Part shown: positions 1-9,509 of the stretch, piece by piece | Layout: each line of letters begins with the position of its first letter | Numbering within the stretch: position 1 is the stretch's first letter | Assembly: GCA_023270015.1 (NCBI GenBank) | Contig: JAGDXZ010000050.1 | Span: 1-32,916 of the forward strand | DNA length: 32,916 bases | Direction of reading: 5' to 3' | Source of the DNA: Microcaldota archaeon | GTDB taxonomy: Archaea > Micrarchaeota > Micrarchaeia > Micrarchaeales > CABMGC01 | Notes under the pieces: generated by a model | Told to the model about the DNA's origin: nothing | Databases searched by the model: none | The model's input: the letters and a program-made list of their open reading frames with translations, nothing else | Program-made: the position numbers and the translations under genes

Positions 1-92
1 TGTCGCTCAAGACCAACCAGCCTCTCAAGCTAAGCTACAAAATCGGCGAGGCTTCGATAACTTACTATCTTGCTCCTTACGTCGAGGAGTAG
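1..92 (+). CDS. Probable PCNA sliding clamp, C-terminal end only
   Basis: An open frame enters from the left edge and ends at TAG 90-92, giving about 29 residues. The end reads LKLSYKIG, a short break, then ITYYLAPYVEE. Archaeal PCNA proteins end in a similar strand pair, PLK.EY followed by L.YYLAPR.E, so this is probably the DNA sliding clamp that tethers polymerase and other replication enzymes. mcm at 2863 is a fitting replication neighbour. With so few residues the call rests on one motif, and most of the gene lies outside the window. Confidence 0.6.
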   Translation, partial: SLKTNQPLKLSYKIGEASITYYLAPYVEE

Positions 93-105
93 AAAAGTGG
101 TAAAC

Positions 106-2733
106 TTAACTGTTTGCTTTTATTGTAATTCGCCCTTCTTCAAATTTTTCAAGCTTTTCCAGGTCTTCTTTGCCAAAATCTCTTTCTAATCCTTTTCTTA
201 TTAATGGCATCAGGTCGTCTAGTGATATAAAGCATGTTTCAAGCTTATGAAGTTTGTGAGTTCTGTTTCCGTGCTCTGCAGAAACGGTAGTAAAGCCCCT
301 CATTGACTGATTTGTTGATATGCCTATCTGGTTGACAAAGTGGGTAATCGGCGAAGAAGAAGCGCCTGTTATTTTCGAAATCATGTGCCCGCCCAGATCG
401 GTTTCTACATCAACTATATGCTGATGCTTATCCGCGCCTAGCGCCAATACCGTTTCGTTGGGAAATCGTAGCCCATTAGGCAAACTATGTGCAACAAAAA
501 TGGCAGTACCATCGTCAAGTCTTATCGCTCCAACTCCTTTGTCTCCGCCTGGCACTGCAATGATGTCTTTTTCGCGTACGCCGTATTTGGAAGCAATAGG
601 CAGCAACACATCCCTTATTGCAGTGGCTTCATCTACTGTTTTGTCAGAGTAGGTCTTGTTAGTGTGTTGGCCTGAAACAAGCAGTATTGTTTTAGCAGGT
701 CTTAGCAACGGCTTTATGTCGTTTACCAGCTCTGCGATTTGGTCATTCGTGCTCGGTATGGGCTGATGCTCTTGCAGCCAAGCTTCGTATTTAATCCTTA
801 AGGCGCCTTTCAGCTGATGTATACCACGTATGTCGCGCTCTTCGTACTTCTCATATTTTATAGCCTTATAAGCACCTTCGATGTTATCTCCTCCAAAGAA
901 AAGCAGATAAGGATTGAAACCTGCTTTCTTTAGCTTTTCCGGCAAAGCATTGAGCATGCGCGGAGTAGTAACCTCGCCGAGGCCTGCAGTGCCGATATGT
1001 GTATCGTTTATCATTAAAACATCCAGACGCCGTGTTTCTTCCCGCTCATACTTTGGTAGCTCCAGCGCGTTAGGGAAATATTTTTTGGCCAACTGAATTA
1101 GGCGCTTATTCATCTCTTCAGGCAACTTGTTATAAATCTGAATAATGTCTTCTATACTCGGCTTTTCTGTAATATTGTTGCCATTGCTCCTTAGCAATCT
1201 ACTCAAAACATCCTTTTGTATATTGTATTCCTCGCCTGCCTTTTGATGCAAGAATTCATATGAATAATACGTTGTCTTTATGCCATTGCTATCAAAGGTT
1301 ACCTCCACAAATCCTGTAGTTAATCCTTTGCCTTTCTTTATAACCTTTGTAAGCGGAGTATTAATGCCCGATCTCCAAGCATCTATAACTTTTTCTCCGT
1401 CTATAATGGGCGGCACTGCAACCTCATATACTACTCCTGTATTTTTCCTCACATCATTATATGGCGGAACCGTGTCAACATGGTAAGAGGCTGTGTGCGC
1501 CATAGTGACTATCGTTGTGCCTGTTAGCCCTTGCACTAGAGGCTTGAAATTGGTCTGTACAGAAAGATATTCTCTTGATGTTTCAGAAGGCAGGTCAGAG
1601 ACCCTGAAAGAGTGCCCTTTTATAGATATGTCATTTACCAGCTCAGGAAGTATTTCAACATTTGTTCTTCTTCCGAAAGCGTTTCGTATGTTGAGCACGA
1701 TATAAGCCTTGGCTATTTCAAATGCAAGCGTATCTAGCTCTTTGGATCCTGCGTAGTGGCCTGTGTAAAGCTCTCCAGGCCTCTCCCTTTTAAATACGCC
1801 TTCTTCAGCCTTCTGCTTAGTTTTTCTAATATCTTTGTACGTTCCTTTCTTGAGCTCGTTGTTGAGCTTTTTTATTTCTTCATCTAGCTGTCTATATTTT
1901 TCAGGCTCCTTTTCCTTGTCGGTCTTCTCTAGCTCCCTAGTCAATTCCTCTATTTTCTTCTCTATTTCGCTTTTCTCAGTGCCTCTTCCTCTAATTTCGT
2001 TGACAATCCTAGAGATATTCCCTTTCTCTTCAGGATTCAAAGATTTGTCTTGCTCCTCTTCATCCGGATGTTCTTCTAGCCAGAGCCCTACAAGCTCAAT
2101 ATAAAGCTGATCAAGCTTCTCAAAGTCTTCATTTTCCTCCCTTAGCTGCCTAATCTTTTCTTGCATGTTTTGGATCTTGCTTGTGTTCTGTGTGCTTTTT
2201 TCAAGCTCCTTTTTCATTATTTTTTCTGTAGTTTCGATTATTTTGTTATTCGCTCTAATTTTTTCCCTTATGCTTACAATCATTTGCAGCAAGTCTTTCG
2301 GAGAGTTGGTATAGATCCGCACCAGCATGTCGTGTTCTCTAGCAATATTGTCTCTGTCGCTCGGACCCATTACGTAGTATATTTCGATTCCTTTCTCTTT
2401 TGCCAGTTTTGCTATCCTTGATAAGTGTGGCTTTACTTGCACTACAGCCAAATCCAGGCTGTTTATGTGCTCTTGCAGAGGCTGGCTCTTACTGTAGCCG
2501 CCTTTAGTTATGTATTTGGGCAAAGCTGGCAGTACTTCACCATGAAAAATTATTGCAGCAGGCGCATCATTTGTCAGTATTCTCTCTTTCAAAATATGGT
2601 ATAGGCCAACCCAATTGTCCTTGTCAAACCAAACTAACCCGCCGCCAGCTTCTCCTACAAGAAACACAGAAGTTTTTTCTTCAGTTGCAGCGTTATCTGT
2701 GGCTTTTTCTGCGGAGTCTAAGCCACTAGCCAA
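106..2733 (-). CDS. Large two-lobed metallophosphoesterase-like protein with central coiled coil
   Basis: This 875-residue protein has a calcineurin-type metallophosphoesterase domain in its C-terminal third. Metal-binding motifs appear in order: DTH at 577-579, GGDN at 614-617, GQH ending at H690, and KHQH at 769-772 in place of the usual GHxH. The N-terminal 150 residues also look like a worn phosphoesterase fold (HGEVLP, then YYVMGPSDRDN), with metal ligands mostly lost. Residues about 165-300 are charged, heptad-like coiled coil. The start is TTG at 2733: GGTGG lies four bases upstream and no ATG fits better. It lies between the PCNA end and mcm, so a role in DNA metabolism is possible, but I cannot name the family or substrate. 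It is far longer than typical Mre11 or the PolD small subunit. Confidence 0.75.
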   Translation of the reverse strand: MASGLDSAEKATDNAATEEKTSVFLVGEAGGGLVWFDKDNWVGLYHILKERILTNDAPAAIIFHGEVLPALPKYITKGGYSKSQPLQEHINSLDLAVVQVKPHLSRIAKLAKEKGIEIYYVMGPSDRDNIAREHDMLVRIYTNSPKDLLQMIVSIREKIRANNKIIETTEKIMKKELEKSTQNTSKIQNMQEKIRQLREENEDFEKLDQLYIELVGLWLEEHPDEEEQDKSLNPEEKGNISRIVNEIRGRGTEKSEIEKKIEELTRELEKTDKEKEPEKYRQLDEEIKKLNNELKKGTYKDIRKTKQKAEEGVFKRERPGELYTGHYAGSKELDTLAFEIAKAYIVLNIRNAFGRRTNVEILPELVNDISIKGHSFRVSDLPSETSREYLSVQTNFKPLVQGLTGTTIVTMAHTASYHVDTVPPYNDVRKNTGVVYEVAVPPIIDGEKVIDAWRSGINTPLTKVIKKGKGLTTGFVEVTFDSNGIKTTYYSYEFLHQKAGEEYNIQKDVLSRLLRSNGNNITEKPSIEDIIQIYNKLPEEMNKRLIQLAKKYFPNALELPKYEREETRRLDVLMINDTHIGTAGLGEVTTPRMLNALPEKLKKAGFNPYLLFFGGDNIEGAYKAIKYEKYEERDIRGIHQLKGALRIKYEAWLQEHQPIPSTNDQIAELVNDIKPLLRPAKTILLVSGQHTNKTYSDKTVDEATAIRDVLLPIASKYGVREKDIIAVPGGDKGVGAIRLDDGTAIFVAHSLPNGLRFPNETVLALGADKHQHIVDVETDLGGHMISKITGASSSPITHFVNQIGISTNQSMRGFTTVSAEHGNRTHKLHKLETCFISLDDLMPLIRKGLERDFGKEDLEKLEKFEEGRITIKANS

Positions 2734-2825
2734 TTCCCCACCTCTGTTTTATTTTTCGACTTCTATTTTAAAATACTTTTCACAATCCAAGGGGAAGGCA
2801 AATAAACAACACGGCATTTGCAACA

Positions 2826-2833
2826 TTTAAATA
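2826..2833 (+). promoter_or_regulatory. TATA box of mcm
   Basis: TTTAAATA begins 37 bases before the mcm ATG at 2863. Transcription would start around 2855, leaving only a few bases of leader. This argues against an upstream TTG at 2818 as the real start. Confidence 0.6.
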
Positions 2834-2862
2834 ACTGTTTAAATCAATCTAATAGGGGAAGC

Positions 2863-4926
2863 ATGGAAGCAGCAATTGCCAGAGAGTATGAGGATAGGCT
2901 CCTCGAGTTTCTCAATACCTACTATTCCGAGCAGATTAAAAACTTGCTTATTGTTTACCCACAGAAAAGGTCTCTTTATGTAGACATTGTAGACCTAGAG
3001 AGGTTTGACCATGAGCTTGCGCAGGAACTGCTAAACAACCCAGATCCTGTTATTCTCGCTGCAAACGAAGCCCTTGCCAAGCTCAATCCTGCACCTAATC
3101 CTGCAAAGCCCATGTATGTGAGGTTCTTTAACTCAGACCCCTCTGCGGCGCCGCTCTTGCAGGATGTTGGCTCTGACGAAATAGGCAAGCTCCTTACCAT
3201 AGACTCTCTAATTACAAAGCGCTCAGAAATAATGCCAAAGGTTCACGTTGGCGTATTTCGCTGCAGTGTGTGCGGAGCAGTAGTAAAGCTCGATATAGAG
3301 CACGAGGAGGTGCCTGAGGTTTGCCCACAATGCAAGCACAGATCGCTAAAGCAAGTTACCGAAGAGTCGCAATTTATAGACTTGCAGAAGCTGGAAATAC
3401 AAGACCCTCTAGAAAAGCTTAAGGGCAATGTGCCTAACCTCCATATGGAAATTTGGCTTCAAGATGATCTTGTAAACAGCGTCTTGCCTGGCGATAGGGC
3501 AGATATTACTGGAATTTTACGCATAAGGCCCAGAATTACAAGCAGGGGCAAGCAGGAAAAGTCTGTATTTACTATGTTTTTAGATGCTGTATCTGTTAAG
3601 CCAAAACAGAAAGAATTTGCCGAACTTGAAATAACGCCAGAGGAGGAAGCCAAGATAATAGAGCTTGCCAAGGATCCGCTCATATTTGACAAGCTGGCCA
3701 AGTCTATTGCCCCTTCAATTTATGGCTATGATGAGATAAAGAAGGCAATAGTGCTGCAGCTTTTTGGCGGAACCCCCGACAAGCGCCTTGTTGACGGCGG
3801 GCTCATAAGAAGCGACATACATATTCTTCTCATTGGCGATCCTGGAACAGCCAAGACAAGGCTTTTGCAAGCGGTTTCCAGCATAGTGCCAAAGGGAATC
3901 TATGTAAGCGGCAAGTCTGTAAGCTCGGCAGGCCTTACAGCTACTGCAGAGAGAGATGAGCTTTCAGAAGGCGGCTGGACGCTCAAAGCTGGGGCGCTCG
4001 TTTTAGGGTCTGGAGGTACCGTATGCATAGACGAGTTTGATAAGATAAGCGACGAGGACAAAGCAGGTCTTCTCGAAGCAATGGAGTCGCAAACTATTAG
4101 CGTGGCAAAGGCGGGCATAGTTGCAAGGTTCAATGCAAAAACCTCGATTCTAGCTTCAGCAAACCCGAAGTTTGGAAGGTTTGAAAAGAACATTTATCCG
4201 TCTGAACAGTTTGATATACCTCCAGCATTGCTTTCAAGATTTGACCTGATCTTCCCAATAGCAGATCTTATGGATGAGGAGCTTGACAGAAATATAGCAA
4301 AACACATACTTGTTCAGCACGAAGCAGCAGGCGCACAGCTCGAGCAAGTCGAGGCATACGAACAAGTCGCAGCCCCGCCTATAGATCCAGAGCTGTTGAG
4401 AAAATACATAGCCTACGCAAGGAAAAACATAAAGCCTAGGCTGCTTAGGGAGGCGAGCGATAGAATAGCAAACTATTACATAGAACTTAGGAAGCTTGGG
4501 CTAAAGCAAGGCGTAACGCCAATAACGCCTAGGCAGATAGAAGGTCTTGTTAGACTTGCAGAGGCCAGCGCTAAAGCAAGGCTTTCGCCTGTGGTTACAA
4601 GCAGAGACGCAGACGTTGCCATATCTTTGTTCGAGTACATGCTTAACACGCTTGCTGTTGATAGAAGCGGAAGGAGGGACATTGACATTTTGCAAACAGG
4701 CATGCCGAAAGAGAAAGTAGACAAGATCAACGCGTTGATGAACATCATAAAGGAGCTTGAGGAGAAGGAGAAAACAGCAAAGGTTACTACTGTGCTCGAA
4801 GAAGCCGAAAAGATGGGAATAGATAGGCAAACGGCAATAAAATATCTTGACGAGCTCGAGAGGAGCGGAGACGTTTATATGCCAAAACCAGGAGAGCTCA
4901 AGATTGTAAAGCACGAGGCAGAGTAA
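2863..4926 (+). CDS. mcm: Replicative DNA helicase MCM
   Basis: MCM is the hexameric 3'-5' helicase that unwinds DNA at archaeal replication forks. The 687 residues match the family's usual length. The N-terminal domain carries a zinc site, C134, C137, C154 and C157. The AAA+ core has Walker A GDPGTAKT at 325-332, Walker B CIDEFDK at 388-394, sensor ASANP near 431-435 and the arginine finger SRF at R459. A C-terminal winged helix follows after about residue 600. I chose ATG 2863 rather than an in-frame TTG at 2818, because the TATA box at 2826 lies between them. The stop overlaps the start of the next gene as TAATG, so the presenilin-like protease is probably co-translated. Confidence 0.97.
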   Translation: MEAAIAREYEDRLLEFLNTYYSEQIKNLLIVYPQKRSLYVDIVDLERFDHELAQELLNNPDPVILAANEALAKLNPAPNPAKPMYVRFFNSDPSAAPLLQDVGSDEIGKLLTIDSLITKRSEIMPKVHVGVFRCSVCGAVVKLDIEHEEVPEVCPQCKHRSLKQVTEESQFIDLQKLEIQDPLEKLKGNVPNLHMEIWLQDDLVNSVLPGDRADITGILRIRPRITSRGKQEKSVFTMFLDAVSVKPKQKEFAELEITPEEEAKIIELAKDPLIFDKLAKSIAPSIYGYDEIKKAIVLQLFGGTPDKRLVDGGLIRSDIHILLIGDPGTAKTRLLQAVSSIVPKGIYVSGKSVSSAGLTATAERDELSEGGWTLKAGALVLGSGGTVCIDEFDKISDEDKAGLLEAMESQTISVAKAGIVARFNAKTSILASANPKFGRFEKNIYPSEQFDIPPALLSRFDLIFPIADLMDEELDRNIAKHILVQHEAAGAQLEQVEAYEQVAAPPIDPELLRKYIAYARKNIKPRLLREASDRIANYYIELRKLGLKQGVTPITPRQIEGLVRLAEASAKARLSPVVTSRDADVAISLFEYMLNTLAVDRSGRRDIDILQTGMPKEKVDKINALMNIIKELEEKEKTAKVTTVLEEAEKMGIDRQTAIKYLDELERSGDVYMPKPGELKIVKHEAE

Positions 4927-5972
4927 TGGAGAGAATAATAGAATACAGGCAGCTTGTTTACATCATATCCCTTTTCCTCTTAGTCCAGTTTCTTGGTTTG
5001 CTGATCGTATTCTTCTTTTTGCCGCCAGTAGCTGTAGCGCCCACGCAGCAGGCTTCATCCTTCGATGCACTTTGGTTCTTTCTTTATGTGCTAGCCGGAA
5101 CTGTATTCCTTTTGCTAATTTTCAAGTTTTACCATGGTGCGGCGATCTACGCGATTATTGAAGGCGTAATAGTGGTAATTGCTTCATTTTACCTTTTCCT
5201 AATAATCCTTGGCAGCATATTCCCGCAACAGGCATATGTGCCAGAGGTAGTAGCAGCTTCGATAGCCTTGCCTATTCTGCTTATGATTGCGAAATATAGG
5301 AAGCCTTGGCTGAGAAACGAGGTTGCGATAATCGCCAGCTTGGGCGCAGGGATAGTGCTCGGCTTCCTTCCTTTTACTGTGGCCTTCGCCTTTATGATGA
5401 TAATAGCTGCCTATGACTATGTGGCTGTTTTTGTAACAAAGCACATGCTTGCATTGGGCAAACAGGCAGTGGACAGGAATATGGCTTTGCTTGTAGGCTC
5501 TTCAGAGGTAGAGCTGGTGCCCAAGGCTTATCTCAGCAAAAGAAGCATCAAAGAGCTCAAGAAGCTGCTAGCCAAGGCAAAAATAAGGAACAAACAAATA
5601 AAGCAGGCAATAAGGCAAGGTGCTTTGCCAGTCCCTACGCAAACCGCCTTGGGTACTGGCGATTTGACAATGCCGCTCATGCTTGCAGTTAGCGCTTACT
5701 TTTCATTTGCAAGCTACTTCTTCGCTGTGGTGATAGCAGTAGGTGCATCGCTGGGCCTTGTATTTACTATGTATCTGCTCAAGACATACAAAATAGGCTT
5801 GCCCGCAATACCTCCTCTCTTTTCCTTTATAGCCATCGCTTTGGGGCTTAGCCTTGTTGCCAAGAACACATACTTTGGTTCATTGTTAGTGTTGCTAGGT
5901 TTTCTCATAGCAATTTTGATGATTATTACTGCAAGGCGTGTAGCAAAGAAGCAAGGTAGGAGCATCTTCTAG
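4926..5972 (+). CDS. Presenilin-type intramembrane aspartyl protease
   Basis: A 348-residue polytopic membrane protein with the three hallmarks of presenilin and signal-peptide-peptidase proteases (family A22): YD at 163-164 in a membrane segment, GTGD at 243-246 starting a second segment, and PAIP at 293-296 where the family has PALP. D164 and D246 would be the catalytic aspartates. About nine hydrophobic segments are visible, with a basic cytoplasmic loop (about 200-232) between the two catalytic helices, as in the family. Archaeal homologues cleave peptides within the membrane, perhaps clearing signal peptides. Its ATG overlaps the mcm stop by one base. I see no functional link to replication, so the pairing may be only a shared transcript. 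Confidence 0.9.
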   Translation: MERIIEYRQLVYIISLFLLVQFLGLLIVFFFLPPVAVAPTQQASSFDALWFFLYVLAGTVFLLLIFKFYHGAAIYAIIEGVIVVIASFYLFLIILGSIFPQQAYVPEVVAASIALPILLMIAKYRKPWLRNEVAIIASLGAGIVLGFLPFTVAFAFMMIIAAYDYVAVFVTKHMLALGKQAVDRNMALLVGSSEVELVPKAYLSKRSIKELKKLLAKAKIRNKQIKQAIRQGALPVPTQTALGTGDLTMPLMLAVSAYFSFASYFFAVVIAVGASLGLVFTMYLLKTYKIGLPAIPPLFSFIAIALGLSLVAKNTYFGSLLVLLGFLIAILMIITARRVAKKQGRSIF

Positions 5973-5973
5973 G

Positions 5974-7065
5974 CTAGAAGAATGGCCTTTTCTTTTCTCT
6001 CAAATTCTTGAAATCTTCAAGCAGTTTCCTTTCATTTGGTGTGAGGCTTTTTGGTATCTCTACATTCAGCGTTACTATCTCATCTCCGCTTCCACTCGAT
6101 TTAAAATGCTTTATTCCTGCGTTTGGAATTCTTATCTTTGTGCCTGGCTGGGTCCCTGGAGGTATTACGATTCTCTTTACGCCATCGAGCGTTGGCACCT
6201 CTATTTCGCCTCCTAGTGCAGCGGTATAGAAAGGAATAGTTACTGTTACTAGCAGATCATCTCCACTTCTTTCGAACACTTTGCTTTTGCTGATATGAAT
6301 TTCAAGGTATAGGTCGCCGCTTCTGCCGTTGGCATAGTCCCCCATACCACTAAGCCTTAGCCGCATTCCATCTATTACTCCTGGCGGTATTTCAACCTTA
6401 ATTTTGTCTTCTCCTACTACGCCACCCTTTCCATGGCATACGCTGCACTTCTTTTCAGGTATTCTGCCACTTCCTCCGCACTTGTCACACACAGTGACAG
6501 TCTGCAGCCTGCCAAAGAATGTGTTCCTAAAACTGACAAGCCTACCAGTGCCTCCACATTTGTCGCAAGTAACGTAGCCATATCCAGGCTCTACACCTGT
6601 TCCATTGCAGTGCGGACATTTCTTCACATGCCTGATTGTTAGCTCCTTTTCCGCCCCTTTTGCAGCTTCTTCAAAAGTAAGATTGAGCTTGTAAAGAATG
6701 TCGCTTCCCCTAGGCTGCTCGCTGCTAAAACCTTCTCTGCCAAATCCTGGAAACAGGTCAAAATCGAAGTCAAAATTCAAACCAAGATCTTTGAAGATGC
6801 TTTCTATGTCAAACCCTCTGAATATGTCTTCTGGGCCATACTCCTGGCTGAACTGTTCCGACCCGAGCATGTCGTAGCGTCTACGCTTTTCAGGGTCGCT
6901 GAGTACTGCATATGCCTCATTTATTTCCCGCATCTTTTCTTCCGCTTCCTTGCTTTTGTTCACGTCCGGGTGGTATTTCATTACAAGCTGCCTATAGGCT
7001 CTCTTTATCTCGTCTAGTGTGGCATTTCTTGGTACGCCGAGTATTTCGTAATAGTCCTTTGCCAT
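5974..7065 (-). CDS. dnaJ: Hsp40 co-chaperone DnaJ
   Basis: A 363-residue class I DnaJ, which delivers unfolded protein to DnaK and triggers its ATPase. The J domain fills residues 1-70 with the essential HPD at 32-34. A glycine/phenylalanine/aspartate-rich linker follows. Four zinc motifs come next: [24 protein letters not shown] and CSVCHGKG. The C-terminal substrate-binding barrels complete the protein. Its ATG overlaps the dnaK stop as TAATG, so it is the last gene of the regulator-grpE-dnaK-dnaJ operon. Its own stop lies one base from the convergent presenilin gene. Confidence 0.97.
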   Translation of the reverse strand: MAKDYYEILGVPRNATLDEIKRAYRQLVMKYHPDVNKSKEAEEKMREINEAYAVLSDPEKRRRYDMLGSEQFSQEYGPEDIFRGFDIESIFKDLGLNFDFDFDLFPGFGREGFSSEQPRGSDILYKLNLTFEEAAKGAEKELTIRHVKKCPHCNGTGVEPGYGYVTCDKCGGTGRLVSFRNTFFGRLQTVTVCDKCGGSGRIPEKKCSVCHGKGGVVGEDKIKVEIPPGVIDGMRLRLSGMGDYANGRSGDLYLEIHISKSKVFERSGDDLLVTVTIPFYTAALGGEIEVPTLDGVKRIVIPPGTQPGTKIRIPNAGIKHFKSSGSGDEIVTLNVEIPKSLTPNERKLLEDFKNLREKKRPFF

Positions 7066-8915
7066 TACTTCTCAACCCTGAAATTTACATCAGAGTCGCT
7101 TGATCCAGCGCCTGCGCCTGAATCAGAGGAGCCTGGGCCTGCCCCCGGCCCGAAGCTGCCTCCTGCCTGTGCACCGTACAGGCTTGCTCCTATGGCCTCT
7201 GCTTCTTTCTTCAACTCCTCTATTTTCTGCCTGATCTCAGCGGCATCGTTGCCTTTCATTGCCTCTTCCAGGTTTTTGATTGCTGTCTCAACCCTGTCTG
7301 CTATATCCTTGGGTATCTTGTCCTTGTAGTCTTTGAGTGTCCTATTTGTTGCATAAATCAGGGATTCTGCGTCATTTTTTGCTTCTATGAGCTCTAGTTC
7401 TGCCTTGTCCTGTGCAGCGTGCATCTCTGCCTCTTTTATCTTCTGCTCAATCTCTTCCCTGCTCATCTTGTTAGGTGCGACTACGCGCATGCTCTGCTCC
7501 TTGCCCGTTGCTTTGTCCTTGGCGCTTACGTGCAATATGCCATTTGCATCGATGTCGAATGTTACCTCTATTTGTGGAGTGCCTCTCGGCGCTGGAGGTA
7601 TGCCTGTAAGTGTAAATGTGCCTAGCAGTGTATTGTCCTTTGCCAGCGGCCTTTCACCTTGCAATATTCTTATCTCCACTGCAGTCTGGCCGTCTTCAGC
7701 AGTGGTGAATATCTGCGACTTCCTTATAGGTATTGTAGTGTTTCTGGGTATAAGCACAGTCATTACCCCGCCAAGGGTTTCGATGCCTAGAGAAAGCGGA
7801 GTGACATCTAGCAGCACTATGTCCTTTACCTCGCCTGTTAGTACGCCTGCCTGTATTGCTGCTCCAAAAGCCACTGCTTCCATTGGGTCAACGCCCCTTT
7901 CTATTTTCTTGCCCAGTAGTTGCTCTACAAATCTCTGTACTATAGGCATTCTCGTTGGGCCGCCTACTAGTATTACCTTGTCTATGTCCTTTGGCTCTAG
8001 CTTTGCGTCTTTTAATGCCTGCATCATTGGAATTCTTGTTCTTTCTACGATAGGCAAGACTATCTCTTCCAGCTTGGCTCTAGTAAGATCATATGTAAAG
8101 TTTATTGGCTTGCCGTCCTTGCCCATTGCTAGGAATGGCAGGTTTATCTGCGTTGTCAGCGTATTGGAGAGCTCTATCTTTGCCTTCTCAGCCGCTTCCC
8201 TTAGCCTCTGCATCGCTTGTGCATCTGTGCTTATGTCTATGCCGTACTGCTTGTTTATTTCTCCCTGCAAGAAGCTTACTATTGCATTATCCATGTCAGT
8301 ACCGCCTAGCTGGGTATCACCGCTAGTCGCCTTTACCTCAAACACTCCACCTCCGAATTCCATGATAGTTACATCGAGCGTGCCGCCTCCAAAATCATAT
8401 ACTAGTATTTTCTGCTCAGTGTTGGCCTTGTCTATACCATAAGCTAAGCACGCAGCAGTAGGCTCGTTTACAAGCCTCACTACTTCAAGCCCCGCTATTT
8501 CTGCAGCATCCTTTGTTGCCTGCCTCTGGTTGTCGTTGAAATATGCTGGCACTGTGATTACTGCCTGCTTCACTTCTTCTCCGAGGAAAGCCTCTGCGTC
8601 TTTCTTTATCTTCTGCAAAAGCAGAGCAGCAAGCTCTTGCGGCCTGTATTCCTTGCCATAGATCTTGTACTTATAGTCTGTACCCATTTTTCTCTTGAAT
8701 GCCGTTACTGTGCCTTCTGGGTTAGCCACTGCCTGCCTTCTTGCCGGCTCGCCTACTAGCACTTGGCCGTCTTTGGTGAAGGCCACATAGCTAGGGAACG
8801 CTTTGCCGTATAGCGTCACCCCTTCCGCACTTGGTATTAGAACAGGTCTGCCTCCTTGTAGTACTGCAGCTGCGCTATTTGATGTCCCCAAATCAATTCC
8901 TATTATCTTTGCCAT
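7065..8915 (-). CDS. dnaK: Hsp70 chaperone DnaK
   Basis: A complete 616-residue Hsp70. The ATPase domain shows the phosphate-1 motif IDLGTSNS at the start, the phosphate-2 motif [13 protein letters not shown] and the adenosine motif VGGPTRMP. The substrate-binding domain and helical lid follow, and the tail is rich in glycine and serine, ending DVNFRVEK rather than a bacterial-style acidic end. The ATG at 8915 has a near-perfect archaeal Shine-Dalgarno, GAGGTGAT, overlapping the grpE stop. Hsp70 systems occur patchily in archaea and are usually thought to come from bacteria; the complete operon here fits acquisition as a unit. Confidence 0.98.
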   Translation of the reverse strand: MAKIIGIDLGTSNSAAAVLQGGRPVLIPSAEGVTLYGKAFPSYVAFTKDGQVLVGEPARRQAVANPEGTVTAFKRKMGTDYKYKIYGKEYRPQELAALLLQKIKKDAEAFLGEEVKQAVITVPAYFNDNQRQATKDAAEIAGLEVVRLVNEPTAACLAYGIDKANTEQKILVYDFGGGTLDVTIMEFGGGVFEVKATSGDTQLGGTDMDNAIVSFLQGEINKQYGIDISTDAQAMQRLREAAEKAKIELSNTLTTQINLPFLAMGKDGKPINFTYDLTRAKLEEIVLPIVERTRIPMMQALKDAKLEPKDIDKVILVGGPTRMPIVQRFVEQLLGKKIERGVDPMEAVAFGAAIQAGVLTGEVKDIVLLDVTPLSLGIETLGGVMTVLIPRNTTIPIRKSQIFTTAEDGQTAVEIRILQGERPLAKDNTLLGTFTLTGIPPAPRGTPQIEVTFDIDANGILHVSAKDKATGKEQSMRVVAPNKMSREEIEQKIKEAEMHAAQDKAELELIEAKNDAESLIYATNRTLKDYKDKIPKDIADRVETAIKNLEEAMKGNDAAEIRQKIEELKKEAEAIGASLYGAQAGGSFGPGAGPGSSDSGAGAGSSDSDVNFRVEK

Positions 8916-8918
8916 AAT

Positions 8919-8926
8919 ATCACCTC
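8919..8926 (-). promoter_or_regulatory. Shine-Dalgarno of dnaK, reference for spacing
   Basis: GAGGTGAT on the minus strand matches the 3' end of archaeal 16S rRNA over eight bases. The GGTGA core lies exactly four bases before ATG 8915 and overlaps the grpE TGA. The same GGTGN-four-base layout recurs before other starts in the window, including the three proposed ACG starts. Confidence 0.85.
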
Positions 8927-9509
8927 ATTCTTTCTTTCCATTTGATACGATTACGCTCGCAGGTCTTAACAGGATGCCTTTGAAAGCATAACCTTTCCTT
9001 ACTACCTCTATTACGCTGCCTTCAGGCTTTTCGCTGGGCTTTGTAAGCAGAACTTCCTGTGTATATGGGTCAAATTTTCCTTTGACTTCCACTTCTTGCA
9101 TTCCTTCGCTTTTAAGGGTTTCATAGAGCTCGCTGAAGATGAGCTCGAAGCCCTTGGTTACTTCTTTTTGCTGCTCACTGAGCGATGAGGAGTAAAGTGC
9201 TATCTCGAAGGCATCTATAACAGGCAAGAGCTTTGAAATGAGCTCTGCCTTGCCAACATCTTTTGCCGACTGCACGTCGCTTGCGATTTTCTTCTTATAG
9301 TTGTCGAATTCTGCTGCAAGCCTCAGAAGCCTGTCTTTGAGTTCTGCGATTTCCTTGTCCTTCTTTTCAAGCTCATTTTCTTGCTGTTGCTGCCCGTTGC
9401 CCTGTGCCTTGTTCTCTTGTTGTTTGGCCTCGGTATTGCTGTTCGCATTGTCCTCATTCAGCTTCTGCTCTTTCTTGTTTGTGTCATTGCCCTTTTCTTC
9501 ATTTGCCAT
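8925..9509 (-). CDS. grpE: Nucleotide-exchange factor GrpE
   Basis: GrpE releases ADP from DnaK. From ATG 9509 the protein is 194 residues. The first 50 are low-complexity, rich in glutamine, asparagine, glutamate and lysine. A long helix (RLLRLAAEFDNYKKK) and the compact C-terminal wing with the family's VIEVVRKGYAFKGILLRPA stretch follow. A GTG three codons earlier is also possible. I prefer the ATG because AGTGA lies five bases before it. The first codons overlap the end of the upstream regulator gene by 11 bases, and dnaK begins nine bases after the stop. Confidence 0.95.
   Translation of the reverse strand: MANEEKGNDTNKKEQKLNEDNANSNTEAKQQENKAQGNGQQQQENELEKKDKEIAELKDRLLRLAAEFDNYKKKIASDVQSAKDVGKAELISKLLPVIDAFEIALYSSSLSEQQKEVTKGFELIFSELYETLKSEGMQEVEVKGKFDPYTQEVLLTKPSEKPEGSVIEVVRKGYAFKGILLRPASVIVSNGKKE

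Noticed and set aside
7387-8442. 351-codon open frame antisense to dnaK
   Set aside because: It lies wholly opposite a strongly conserved Hsp70 gene and its serine-rich product is a mirror effect of dnaK codon use. There is no promoter or ribosome site.
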